DNA of 64,000 nucleotides from contig NC_017030.1 in assembly GCF_000255295.1 (NCBI RefSeq), forward strand, positions 3,658,001 through 3,722,000. Reading direction: 5' to 3'. Each line of letters opens with the position of its first letter. Position 1 is the stretch's first letter. The translations under genes were made by a program, and so were the position numbers. The stretch comes from Corallococcus coralloides DSM 2259. Lineage in GTDB: Bacteria; Myxococcota; Myxococcia; Myxococcales; Myxococcaceae. This document shows, one piece after another, positions 1-7,616 of the stretch. The notes beneath the pieces are model-generated. The model was not told the origin of the DNA and did not search any database. It was given only the letters and a program-made list of their open reading frames with translations.

Positions 1-605
1 ACGTAGGCCAGCGAGAAGACGACGGTGGCGCTCCAGAACTTCAGGAGGTTGAGCACCAGCACCCCGAAGGCGAAGTCGTCGTTGATGATGCGCGCGTAGA
101 TGAAGATGGCCAGGTCGATGATCAGCACCAGCCCCACCAGCAGCGTGGCCTGGGAGAGGAACTTGCCCAGGAGCACCGAGGAGCGGCGCGCACGCACCGT
201 GAGGTAGCGCATGGAGCGCGGCCCCACCTCTCCGCTCACCTGGTCGAAGCCCATCAGGGCGATGTAGGCGGGGAGGAAGAAGAGGCTTATCTTGAAGACG
301 ATGAGCACCACGATGGGCACCTGCGCCAGGGCCTCCATCATCGCGGCGTCATTGTTGGCGAGGAAGCCCAGGACCCCGCGGTGCATCTGCTCCGCGGCCT
401 GCGTGGCGAACTCCGAGTCCCCACCGGAGCCGGCGAGCTTCTCGTTCAGCTGGGCTTGCAGGTCCCGGGTGACGAAGCCCACCACGAGCAGCACCAGCGC
501 GGAGAACATGCTGTAGAGCCCGAGCAGCACGATGGCCCGGCCGCTCTTCATGGCCCGACGCAGCTCGGCTGCCCAGATCACCAATGTCTCTTTGAGTCCG
601 TCCAA
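1..605 (-). CDS. ABC-2 type transporter permease, 3' end cut by window
   Basis: The reverse strand reads openly from a TTG at 605 to the window edge, about 201 residues. It starts LDGLKETLVIWAAELRRAMK, then has a hydrophobic segment (AIVLLGLYSMFSALVLLVVG), a polar loop of about 45 residues, and further hydrophobic segments (VPIVVLIVFKISLFFLPAYI; LLVGLVLIIDLAIFIYARII). The stretch VSGEVGPRSMRYLTVRARRS between them is typical of ABC-2/NatB-like permeases, which form the membrane part of an ABC exporter. The ATPase partner is expected beyond the left edge. The start is uncertain: an AGGG lies 11 bases before the TTG, and CTG at 614 is another option. It is transcribed divergently from the transpeptidase gene. 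Confidence 0.75.
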   Translation of the reverse strand, partial: MDGLKETLVIWAAELRRAMKSGRAIVLLGLYSMFSALVLLVVGFVTRDLQAQLNEKLAGSGGDSEFATQAAEQMHRGVLGFLANNDAAMMEALAQVPIVVLIVFKISLFFLPAYIALMGFDQVSGEVGPRSMRYLTVRARRSSVLLGKFLSQATLLVGLVLIIDLAIFIYARIINDDFAFGVLVLNLLKFWSATVVFSLAY

Positions 606-754
606 GGTGCACAGGACCCTACTGGACCTCCAGGCACCTTCCCAGGTTTCTGGCGGACGAAGGCAGCAGTCGAGGAGGCAAGCCGTGGACAGCGCGCCCT
701 CAGCGACTAGGATCCGGCGGCCTGCTCCCTGACCCCCAAGGAGAGCCCCGAAGC

Positions 755-2284
755 ATGACGATGCGCCGCCTCCTCGCCGCCCTGCCGCTGTTCCCCCTCA
801 CGCTGCTCCTGGGCGCCTCCGCGCCCGGGCCGGACGCGAACACCGCGCCGTCACCCGCCGCCCCGTCGGATGCCCAGGCCCTGGCGCAGTCGGTGAGCGC
901 CCTGGGAACGGACGCGGGGCCCGTGGGCGCCCGCGCGCTGGTGGAGAAGGTGGAGGCCGAGCAGCGCGCCCAGGCCGCTGCTTTGGACGCGGGGGCCGCC
1001 GAGAGCGTCGCGCAGGCTCCGGACTCCGGGACTGCCGGTGAAGCCGTGGCGGAGACTCCACCCGAGGACTCGCGCCCGGTGGATGCCCGCGCGCTGGCGG
1101 AGGCGCTGGCCGCGAAGGACGCCGCCGCGCTGGAGCCCGGGATGGTGCCGCCGATGCCGGTTCCCTCGCGGGAGAAGGCGCCGCCGTTCGGCAAGCTCCA
1201 GGGCCTGCCGCGCGCGCAGGACCTGGTGGCCCGCGCGAAGCTGGAGGGTAACAAGCTGGTGGTGAAGGGCGGCAAGAGCGCGCCGGATCAGGTGCTCACC
1301 ATCGACCCCGGCCTCCAGGCGTCGCTCACGAAGATCATGCAGAACTACCAGGTGCCCTACGGCGCCGCGGTGGTGCTGGAGCCCTCCACCGGCCGCGTCC
1401 TCGCGATGGCGGAGCACTCGGAGGCGAAGCCGGAATTGCGCGGGCTGCCCATCCGCGCGGTGTACCCGGCCGCGAGCATCTTCAAGATCGTCACCGGCAG
1501 CGCGCTCCTGGAGGCCGGCGTGTCGCCCGACACCGAGTCCTGCTTCCACGGCGGCAAGCGCCGCCTGAACGAGCGGCAGCTGGAGGACACCGAGCGCGAC
1601 GGCGCCTGCTATTCGCTGGCGCTGGCCATGGGCAAGAGCGCCAACGTCATCTTCGCCAAGCTGACCAGCAAGCACCTGACCGCGGACTCCCTCAAGCGCA
1701 TGGCGGCGCGCCTGCGCTTCAACCGTGAGATCCCCTTCGCCCAACCGCTGGACGTGTCGCTCGCGTACATCCCGGAGGACGGCTTCGCGCTCGCCAACAC
1801 CGGCGCGGGCTTCGGTGACGTGTACCTGTCCCCGCTGCACGGCGCGCTGCTGGCGTCCGTGGCCGCCAACGAGGGCCGCTGGGTGGACCCCGTGCTGGTG
1901 GAGCCGGAGCCCTTCATGCCCCTGCCAGAGCCGGAGCCCGTGCTCACGCCCACCGCCGCGCACGAGCTCACGCGGATGCTGGAGGAGACCGTCACCCACG
2001 GCACCGCGCGCGGCGTCTTCCGCGAGCGCGGCTTCCAGGTGAAGGACGCCGTGGGCAAGACGGGCACGCTCGCGGACCGCGAGCCCTTCCGCGACTACTC
2101 GTGGTTCGTGGGCTTCGCGCCCAAGGACAACCCGCGCGTGGCCGTGGCCGCCCTCATCGTGAATGATCCGAAGTGGCGCATCCGCGGCTCCTACCTCGGC
2201 CGCGAGGCCCTGCGTCTGGCGCTGGAGCGCATCCCGGCGCCGGTGGAAGTGACGGCCCCCGCGGGCGCCGCCGGCAAGCACTGA
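755..2284 (+). CDS. Secreted penicillin-binding protein, transpeptidase domain
   Basis: A 509-residue protein. The N-terminus (MRRLLAALPLFPLTLLLGAS) is a signal peptide or anchor, followed by an Ala/Pro-rich linker of about 120 residues and a penicillin-binding transpeptidase domain from about residue 185. All three active-site motifs of the serine acyltransferase family are present: SIFK with nucleophile Ser241 and Lys244, SAN at 295-297, and KTG at 435-437. It should therefore cross-link peptidoglycan in the periplasm. No glycosyltransferase domain and no typical PBP dimerisation domain are visible, so it is a short single-domain PBP rather than a classical class A or B enzyme. AAGGAG lies about 14 bases upstream of the ATG at 755; ATG at 761 is the alternative start. 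It ends 9 bases from the convergent DUF4388 gene. Confidence 0.88.
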   Translation: MTMRRLLAALPLFPLTLLLGASAPGPDANTAPSPAAPSDAQALAQSVSALGTDAGPVGARALVEKVEAEQRAQAAALDAGAAESVAQAPDSGTAGEAVAETPPEDSRPVDARALAEALAAKDAAALEPGMVPPMPVPSREKAPPFGKLQGLPRAQDLVARAKLEGNKLVVKGGKSAPDQVLTIDPGLQASLTKIMQNYQVPYGAAVVLEPSTGRVLAMAEHSEAKPELRGLPIRAVYPAASIFKIVTGSALLEAGVSPDTESCFHGGKRRLNERQLEDTERDGACYSLALAMGKSANVIFAKLTSKHLTADSLKRMAARLRFNREIPFAQPLDVSLAYIPEDGFALANTGAGFGDVYLSPLHGALLASVAANEGRWVDPVLVEPEPFMPLPEPEPVLTPTAAHELTRMLEETVTHGTARGVFRERGFQVKDAVGKTGTLADREPFRDYSWFVGFAPKDNPRVAVAALIVNDPKWRIRGSYLGREALRLALERIPAPVEVTAPAGAAGKH

Positions 2285-2293
2285 GGCGGAACG

Positions 2294-3487
2294 TCAGGAC
2301 AGCGGACGCGCGGTGAGCTTCACCAGCCCCGTGTCCACGAAGCCCTGGAAGAACTTCAGGGCCTCCAGCTCCTGGAGCGGCGACACGTGCACGATGGCGG
2401 CCACGTCCCGCCGCCCGTCGATGCGTGACAGCAGGTAGCGCTCCGGTGAGGTGAGGGGCAGCGTCTTCAGGTGCGCGGGCGTCACCATCAGCGCCGGCAC
2501 GCGCGACGGCTCCATCAGCGCCTTGCGCAGCTCCGTGAGCAGCCTGCCTTCCGCGTCGCGCAGCAGCTTCGTGGTGTGCTCGGTGGGCGCGATTTCGTGC
2601 GCGCGCCGGGCCAGCGCCTCGCCGTCGCGCAGGTTGCCCGCGTCCAGGAAGAGCTGGGCGGCCTGGAGCACCTCGTCGGAGGAGGACTCGGAGCCGATGA
2701 CGCCGCCCGAGTCCAGGTCGTCCTCGTCCTCCTCCACCACGACGACGGTGTGCGCGCCGGGCTCCGGGGAGGGCAGGGGCGCCTCGTCCGACACGCGCAG
2801 CGCGTCCTGGCGGTAGAGCGCGTACAGCCGCTGGTAGAGGAAGAAGTCGGTGGCGTGCAGCGCCAGCGCCATGCCGTCGATGCTGAGGCCTTCCTTCGCG
2901 AGCTGCACGATGCGCTCGTCCATGCTGCCGGCCTTGCGGTCCGTCAGCTTGCGCTCGTCCACCTCCAGGCGCACGCGGCCGGAGGGGAACACCGCGCGGA
3001 TGGCCTGCCACGCCGTCTCGCGGAACTCGCCCTCGCGGTGCACGTCCAGCAGGTCCACGCTGACGTCCAGGCCCTCCAGCTCCGGCGCGACGTCCGTGGG
3101 GCGGAAGTCGAAGCCGCCTTCCTCCCAGGTGAAGGCGTCCAGCAGCATCTCCCGGAACTTGTGGGAGAGCACCGTGCGCACGGTGGCTTCCGACACCGTG
3201 CCCGTCATGATCAGGATCTTCCCCAGCAGGATGTGCGTCTCCGCCTGCGTGGAGAACGCGCGCTCCAGCTGATCCTCCGTCAGGTGACCCTGGTTGATCA
3301 GGAACTGGCCGAAGTACTCGCGGGGCTGGTTGGAACTGGCGGTGATGACGTGGCCGTCGCGCAGCAAGAGCTGCTTGCGCACGTCTCCCCGCTCCACGTT
3401 CAGGGTGCCGGTGGCCCGGCGATTCCCGAGGTGGACGACCAGGTCCTTGAGGGGCATCGTCGAAAAATCACCACACACGCCGCGCAT
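2294..3487 (-). CDS. DUF4388 (PATAN-like) domain protein
   Basis: A 397-residue protein. The first 100 residues (GDFSTMPLKDLVVHLGNRRA, then GTLNVERGDVRKQLLLRDGH) match the N-terminal DUF4388 domain that is abundant in myxobacteria and is found in regulatory and gliding proteins. It continues with a helical middle region, an acidic linker (EEDEDDLDSG) around residue 250, a TPR-like segment (AAQLFLDAGNLRDGEALARR) and a C-terminal winged-helix-like segment (SRIDGRRDVAAIVHVSPLQE). No enzymatic motif is visible; a role in protein interaction or regulation is inferred from the family. The start ATG at 3487 has AGGA about 10 bases upstream. Longer upstream reading frame is rejected because it would run antisense through the neighbouring genes. 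Confidence 0.85.
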   Translation of the reverse strand: MRGVCGDFSTMPLKDLVVHLGNRRATGTLNVERGDVRKQLLLRDGHVITASSNQPREYFGQFLINQGHLTEDQLERAFSTQAETHILLGKILIMTGTVSEATVRTVLSHKFREMLLDAFTWEEGGFDFRPTDVAPELEGLDVSVDLLDVHREGEFRETAWQAIRAVFPSGRVRLEVDERKLTDRKAGSMDERIVQLAKEGLSIDGMALALHATDFFLYQRLYALYRQDALRVSDEAPLPSPEPGAHTVVVVEEDEDDLDSGGVIGSESSSDEVLQAAQLFLDAGNLRDGEALARRAHEIAPTEHTTKLLRDAEGRLLTELRKALMEPSRVPALMVTPAHLKTLPLTSPERYLLSRIDGRRDVAAIVHVSPLQELEALKFFQGFVDTGLVKLTARPLS

Positions 3488-3508
3488 CGAGCGCCCATCC
3501 TGCAACGC

Positions 3509-3787
3509 ATGCGAGTCGATATCTACTCGAAACCCCGGTGTTCCCTCTGTGAGAAGGCCCTCGCCGTGGTCGTCGACGTGCAGGCCCGGCTGCCGTTCGA
3601 GCTCTACGTCACCGACATCCTCCAGAGCCCGGACCTCTTCGAGACCTGGCGTTACGACATCCCCGTGGTCCTCATCGACGGGGTGCCCGCCTTCAAGCAC
3701 CGCGTCGACGCGGAGACCCTGGAAGTCCGGATCCGCGAGGTGATGAATGGCATACCCATTGCTAAAACCGTGGGCCAGGATGGGTAA
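3509..3787 (+). CDS. Glutaredoxin-like thioredoxin-fold protein (DUF836 type)
   Basis: A 92-residue protein, MRVDIYSKPRCSLCEKALAV, with a CxxC redox pair at Cys11 and Cys14. The cis-proline segment DIPVVLIDGVPAF is where it belongs in a thioredoxin fold. The length and the CSLC motif fit the small glutaredoxin-like DUF836 family, presumed to act as cytoplasmic thiol-disulfide proteins of unknown target. The start ATG at 3509 lies only 21 bases from the divergent start of the DUF4388 gene, so the two promoters must lie inside each other's coding sequence or share this short gap. Confidence 0.85.
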   Translation: MRVDIYSKPRCSLCEKALAVVVDVQARLPFELYVTDILQSPDLFETWRYDIPVVLIDGVPAFKHRVDAETLEVRIREVMNGIPIAKTVGQDG

Positions 3788-3907
3788 CGAAGTGCCCTTT
3801 CCTAAGAAATCCAAGGGGATACGTAGGGCGCGGAAGTAGCGGGGCTGTAAATCTGGGCAGGCGGGCAGGGTGGCGGGGCAGAAAATGCTGGAAGGGAGGG
3901 CACGGCG

Positions 3908-4861
3908 GTGGGTGTGAAGCGCAAGCGAGCGGGAAAGTCGGGCCAGCCTCCTACGGTGCTGCTGGTGGAGCCGCGCGCGGAGGACCTGGAGCGCACCCGG
4001 GCGCTCCTGGGGGAGGCCGGCTTCCGCGTGGTCCCCCTGACGCGCTTCGACGCGGCGGTGCCCCTGTTCGAGGTGATCCGTCCGGATGCCGTCCTGCTGG
4101 CCGCGCAGCCGCCGGACTTCGCGGCGATCCAGACGGCGCGGCGCCTGCGCCAGGTGGGCAAGGGCACGGTTCCGATGATGTACCTGGTGGATTCGCACGA
4201 CCGGGACGCGTGGCGCTTCTGCGTGGAGAAGGGGCAGTGCGTGGACGTGGTGCCGCGCACGGTGGACGGCGCGGAGCTGTCCATGAAGCTGCACGCGCAG
4301 ATGCGGCTCAAGCAGTCGGTGGAGCGCGCGGCCGCGGGTGAAGAGGCCGGCACGGCGCTGGCGCTGCACGACCCGGTGACGGGGCTCTACAACCGGCCCT
4401 TCCTGCTGGCCCTCATCGGATTGGAGGCACGGCGGACGGAGCGTTACGGCGGGACCTTCTCGGTGGTGGCGGCGGAGGTGACGGGGTGGAGCGCGCTTCG
4501 CAAGGAGCACGGCAAGGGCATGGCGGAGCGGCTGCTCGTCTACAGCGCGGTGGTGCTGGGACAGACGGTGCGCGAGGCCGACGCGGTGGCGCGGGTGGGG
4601 GACAGTCAGTTCGCCATGCTGCTGCCGGGCACGCCCGCGGAGGCGGTGCCGGAGGTGCTGGCGCGGGTGGAGGCCCGGTTCGAGGCCGCCCGGTTCCAGA
4701 TGGAGGGTCGCGTGGTGCGCACGGCGCTGGAGCTGGGGGCGGTGAGCTTCCCGGACACGGTGGGGGCGCCCACCCAGCTGCTGGGCGCGGCACTTCAGAC
4801 CTTGAGGCGTACACGCGAGCTTCGGCGGGCAGCCGGTCCAGCCCGTCTGATGTCGGTTTGA
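3908..4861 (+). CDS. Degenerate receiver plus degenerate GGDEF protein
   Basis: A 317-residue protein starting at GTG 3908, with GGAGGG about 10 bases upstream. Residues about 15-125 have a CheY-like fold pattern (TVLLVEPRAEDLERTRALL), but the phosphoacceptor position after strand 3 reads VLLAAQPP, with no Asp. Residues about 150-310 are a GGDEF-type domain (HDPVTGLYNRPFLLALIGLE). The signature is VGDSQ (residues 230-234) instead of GGDEF, so diguanylate cyclase activity is not expected. The protein is probably a c-di-GMP-independent interaction or sensory module. It ends 46 bases before the NtrC-family gene and is likely co-transcribed with it, which suggests a joint signalling role (inference). 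Confidence 0.82.
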   Translation: MGVKRKRAGKSGQPPTVLLVEPRAEDLERTRALLGEAGFRVVPLTRFDAAVPLFEVIRPDAVLLAAQPPDFAAIQTARRLRQVGKGTVPMMYLVDSHDRDAWRFCVEKGQCVDVVPRTVDGAELSMKLHAQMRLKQSVERAAAGEEAGTALALHDPVTGLYNRPFLLALIGLEARRTERYGGTFSVVAAEVTGWSALRKEHGKGMAERLLVYSAVVLGQTVREADAVARVGDSQFAMLLPGTPAEAVPEVLARVEARFEAARFQMEGRVVRTALELGAVSFPDTVGAPTQLLGAALQTLRRTRELRRAAGPARLMSV

Positions 4862-4907
4862 TTCAGTTCACGAGGGTTTGATGCACAGGGCGAGCGGAGG
4901 CGTGGGG

Positions 4908-6566
4908 ATGGATCGGATCGCGGTGCTGGTGGTGGATGACGAGGAGTCGGTGCGCACGTTCCTGTCCGAGCTGTTGGGCAGCTCGGGGTACCAGGTGCGC
5001 TGTGCGTCCAGCGGTTCTCAGGCGCTGGAGATGCTCTCTGGCGGCTCGTTCGACGCGGTGCTGCTGGATGTGGTGATGCCGGAGATGAGTGGTCTGGAGG
5101 TGCTGCGCCGCTACCGGAGCACGGGCGGCACGGCGCCGGTCATCGTGTTGAGCGCGCTGTCGGGCGCGGACGACGCGGTGCGCGCGTTGAAGATGGGCGC
5201 CTCCGACTATCTGGCGAAGCCCTTTGGCAACGACGAGCTGCAGGACGTGCTCGCGCGCGCCCTGGGGACCCGCGTGCCGGAGCGTCAGGCGACCGCGCCC
5301 GCGCCCCGCGTGGTGTTGACGCCCGCGGAGGCCGCGGCGGAGGCCCGCGTGCTCATCTCCACGTCGCCGGCCATGCGCCGCGCGCGTGCGCTGGTGGAGC
5401 GCATCGCGGACACGGACGTGCCGGTGCTGCTCCTGGGTGAGTCCGGCACGGGCAAGGAAGTGATTGCCCGCGAGATTCACGCGCGCAGCCAGCGCCATGG
5501 CCGGCCGTTCATCAAGGTGAACTGCGCGGCGCTGCCGGGTGAGCTGCTGGAGAGCGAGCTGTTCGGCCACGAGCGCGGCGCCTTCACGGGCGCCACGGCG
5601 GAGAAGCCGGGCAAGTTCGAGCTGGCGGATCAGGGCACCATCTTCCTGGACGAGATTGGCGAGATGGCCATCCGCCTCCAGGCGAAGCTGCTCCAGGTGC
5701 TGCAGGACGAGGAGTTCTTCCGCGTCGGCGGCAAGAAGAGCGTTCGCGTGGACAGCCGCGTGGTGGTGGCGACGAACCGCGACCTGGAGAAGGAGATCGC
5801 GCTCGGCAACTTCCGCGAGGACCTGTACTACCGCCTCAACGTGGTGGCCATCCGCCTGCCGCCCCTTCGCGAGCGCCGCGAGGACGTGGTGCCGCTCACC
5901 GACCACTTCCTGAAGAAGTACGGCCGGGGCTTCATGACGAACGTGTCCGAGCTGCCCTCGGAGGTGCTCCACGCGTTCAGCGACTACGAGTGGCCGGGCA
6001 ACGTGCGCGAGCTGGAGAACATGGTTCGCCGGCTGTGCGTGCTGAAGGACCCCACCCTGGTGCTGGATGAAATCCACGCCGGGGGCCGTGCTCCGGCGAG
6101 CGCCCCGTCGCTGCCCACGTCCTTCGGTGGTGGGGACGACTTCATGCCGCCTCCGTCGCGTCACATGGACGAGTCCGCCCGCGTCTTCGCGGCGCCTCCG
6201 TCCGCGGTCGCGACGGCATCGGGTTCGGGAGTGCAGGTGCTGGAGATGCCTGCGCGCGGCGCGCTGACGCCGGTCCCGGTCGCGGAAGCCACGCCGTTCA
6301 ACGCCGTGGCGCCGCAGCGCTACGCGAACCCGTTCGACGCTCCGCAGCCTCCGCCCCCGCCGCCTCCGGCCGGGGAGCTGTCGCTCAAGGACATCGGCAA
6401 GCGCGCGGCGATGCTCGCGGAGCGCGAGGCCATCCTCGCGATGCTCCAGCGCACCGCGTGGAACAAGCGCCGCGCGGCGGGCAAGCTGCGCATCAGCTAC
6501 AAGGCACTGCTCTACAAGATCAAGGAGTGCGGCATCATCGACCCTCGCGCGAGCGCGGAGTTCTGA
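4908..6566 (+). CDS. Sigma-54 dependent NtrC-family response regulator
   Basis: A 552-residue enhancer-binding protein. The receiver domain (residues about 5-120) has phosphoacceptor Asp54 in LLDVVMPEMSG. The AAA+ domain has Walker A GESGTGKE (177-184), the sigma-54 contact loop GAFTGA (224-229) and Walker B TIFLDEIGEM. A linker of about 110 residues ends in a run of prolines, followed by a Fis-type helix-turn-helix (AWNKRRAAGKLRISYKALLY) at the C-terminus. It should activate sigma-54 promoters when phosphorylated. The start ATG at 4908 has GGAGG seven bases upstream; the in-frame TTG at 4878 is less likely. No histidine kinase gene is adjacent. Imperfect copies of its last codons follow the stop. 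Confidence 0.93.
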   Translation: MDRIAVLVVDDEESVRTFLSELLGSSGYQVRCASSGSQALEMLSGGSFDAVLLDVVMPEMSGLEVLRRYRSTGGTAPVIVLSALSGADDAVRALKMGASDYLAKPFGNDELQDVLARALGTRVPERQATAPAPRVVLTPAEAAAEARVLISTSPAMRRARALVERIADTDVPVLLLGESGTGKEVIAREIHARSQRHGRPFIKVNCAALPGELLESELFGHERGAFTGATAEKPGKFELADQGTIFLDEIGEMAIRLQAKLLQVLQDEEFFRVGGKKSVRVDSRVVVATNRDLEKEIALGNFREDLYYRLNVVAIRLPPLRERREDVVPLTDHFLKKYGRGFMTNVSELPSEVLHAFSDYEWPGNVRELENMVRRLCVLKDPTLVLDEIHAGGRAPASAPSLPTSFGGGDDFMPPPSRHMDESARVFAAPPSAVATASGSGVQVLEMPARGALTPVPVAEATPFNAVAPQRYANPFDAPQPPPPPPPAGELSLKDIGKRAAMLAEREAILAMLQRTAWNKRRAAGKLRISYKALLYKIKECGIIDPRASAEF

Positions 6567-6707
6567 GCCGCGCGATTGAAGACCAGAGTGCGGCCTCATT
6601 GACCGCGAGCGCGGGGAGATGAACTGCACGCCAGGGCGCGATTGATGACCTGCGAAGTGTGGCGTCATCGACCCGCGAGCGGGCGCGGAGTTCTGAGCCG
6701 CGACTGA
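6526..6707 (+). repeat. Three imperfect tandem copies of the NtrC gene 3' end
   Basis: The last 13 codons plus stop of the regulator gene (from 6526, peptide ECGIIDPRASAEF) are followed by two degenerate copies at a spacing of about 60-68 bases. The copy from 6586 would encode ECGLIDRERGE; the copy from about 6655 would encode KCGVIDPRAGAEF and ends with its own stop. The bases after each unit (GCGCGATTGA and similar) are also repeated. The pattern suggests serial local duplication, or remnants of exchange between paralogous regulator genes. The rest of the gap up to 6809 shows nothing else clear. Confidence 0.7.
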
Positions 6708-6809
6708 CGAGGTGAGGTGACGGCCTTTCTGCCGGATGACGGGAGGAGGGCCGTTCCCTTTCGTGCCAGGCCTTGCGCGGAGCGGGCGTTGCCCGGTATC
6801 GCGGAGGCC

Positions 6810-7613
6810 ATGACCGCTCCGCTCCTCCTGCTTGGCTGTGGTTACACGCTCACGCGCTTCGCGGTGGCGGAGGCCCGCGCTGGCCGGGAGGTCCTGGCCA
6901 CGACCCGGGATGCCGCTCGCCGCTCCGTGCTGGAGGGCGCGGGCGTCCACGTCGTGTCGATCGACGACGCGCTGTCAGGGGCCGCGGGCGCGCACGTCGT
7001 GGACTCCGTTCCTCCGGACGCAGGGCTGGATGCCCGCTTCGCGGAAGCCCTGTCCCGTTCGCGGCCCTCGCGGTTCGTCTACCTGTCGTCCACGGGCGTC
7101 TATGGCTCCGCTCGTGGACACGTGGATGAGTCCACGCCGGTCGACAGGACCTCCGCGGTCTCCCGCGCACGCCTGGAGGCGGAGGACCTCTTCCTTCCCC
7201 TGGGTGCGAGCGTCATGCGCATCGCGGGCATCTACGGCCCGGGGCGTGGGACGTCCGGGCGCTTGAAGGCGGGCACGCTGCGCATCCCGGACTCAGGAGG
7301 GGGGCGGCTGTCGCGCATCCATGTGGATGACCTGGTGGACGCGGTGCGCGTGGTGCTCGAACGCGGCGCGCCCGGCGAGGTGTACTGCGTGGCTGACCGC
7401 CGGCCCGCGACGCAGGAGGAGACGGCCTCGTGGCTCTGCCAGCAGCTGGGCCTCCCCATGCCGCCGCGCGTGCCCTTCGAGTCCCTCCATGAATCCCTGC
7501 GCGGCGACCGCGCCATCAGCGCCGCGAAGCTGGAGGCCCTGGGCTGGACACCGCGCTACCCGGACTTCACCACCGGGTTCCTCGCCGCCATGGAGGAAGA
7601 GGCGCGCGGCTGA
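6810..7613 (+). CDS. NAD(P)-binding SDR, YeeZ-like epimerase family
   Basis: A 267-residue extended short-chain dehydrogenase-like protein. It opens with a Rossmann nucleotide-binding strand and loop (LLLLGCGYTL), has the typical strand RFVYLSSTGVYG near residue 90, and a C-terminal substrate-binding part with IHVDDLVDAVRVVLE. The canonical YxxxK catalytic pair is not obvious (SAVSRARLEAE stands there), as in the atypical YeeZ-like subgroup. Substrate and reaction are therefore not predictable. The start at ATG 6810 places the Rossmann strand at the N-terminus; GGAGG is only two bases upstream, so initiation may be atypical. An in-frame GTG at 6717 would add 31 unlike residues. Confidence 0.82.
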   Translation: MTAPLLLLGCGYTLTRFAVAEARAGREVLATTRDAARRSVLEGAGVHVVSIDDALSGAAGAHVVDSVPPDAGLDARFAEALSRSRPSRFVYLSSTGVYGSARGHVDESTPVDRTSAVSRARLEAEDLFLPLGASVMRIAGIYGPGRGTSGRLKAGTLRIPDSGGGRLSRIHVDDLVDAVRVVLERGAPGEVYCVADRRPATQEETASWLCQQLGLPMPPRVPFESLHESLRGDRAISAAKLEALGWTPRYPDFTTGFLAAMEEEARG

Positions 7614-7616
7614 GGA

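Noticed and set aside
3488-4510. N-terminal extension of the DUF4388 frame up to 4510
   Set aside because: The extra 340 residues are antisense to the glutaredoxin-like and receiver/GGDEF genes and lack protein-like character; ATG 3487 has a ribosome-binding site.
4863-6950. Long minus-strand frame of 695 codons antisense to the NtrC gene
   Set aside because: Its product is rich in Arg/His/Gln/Leu with no fold pattern, as expected from the complement of a GC3-biased gene. The plus strand has all NtrC motifs.
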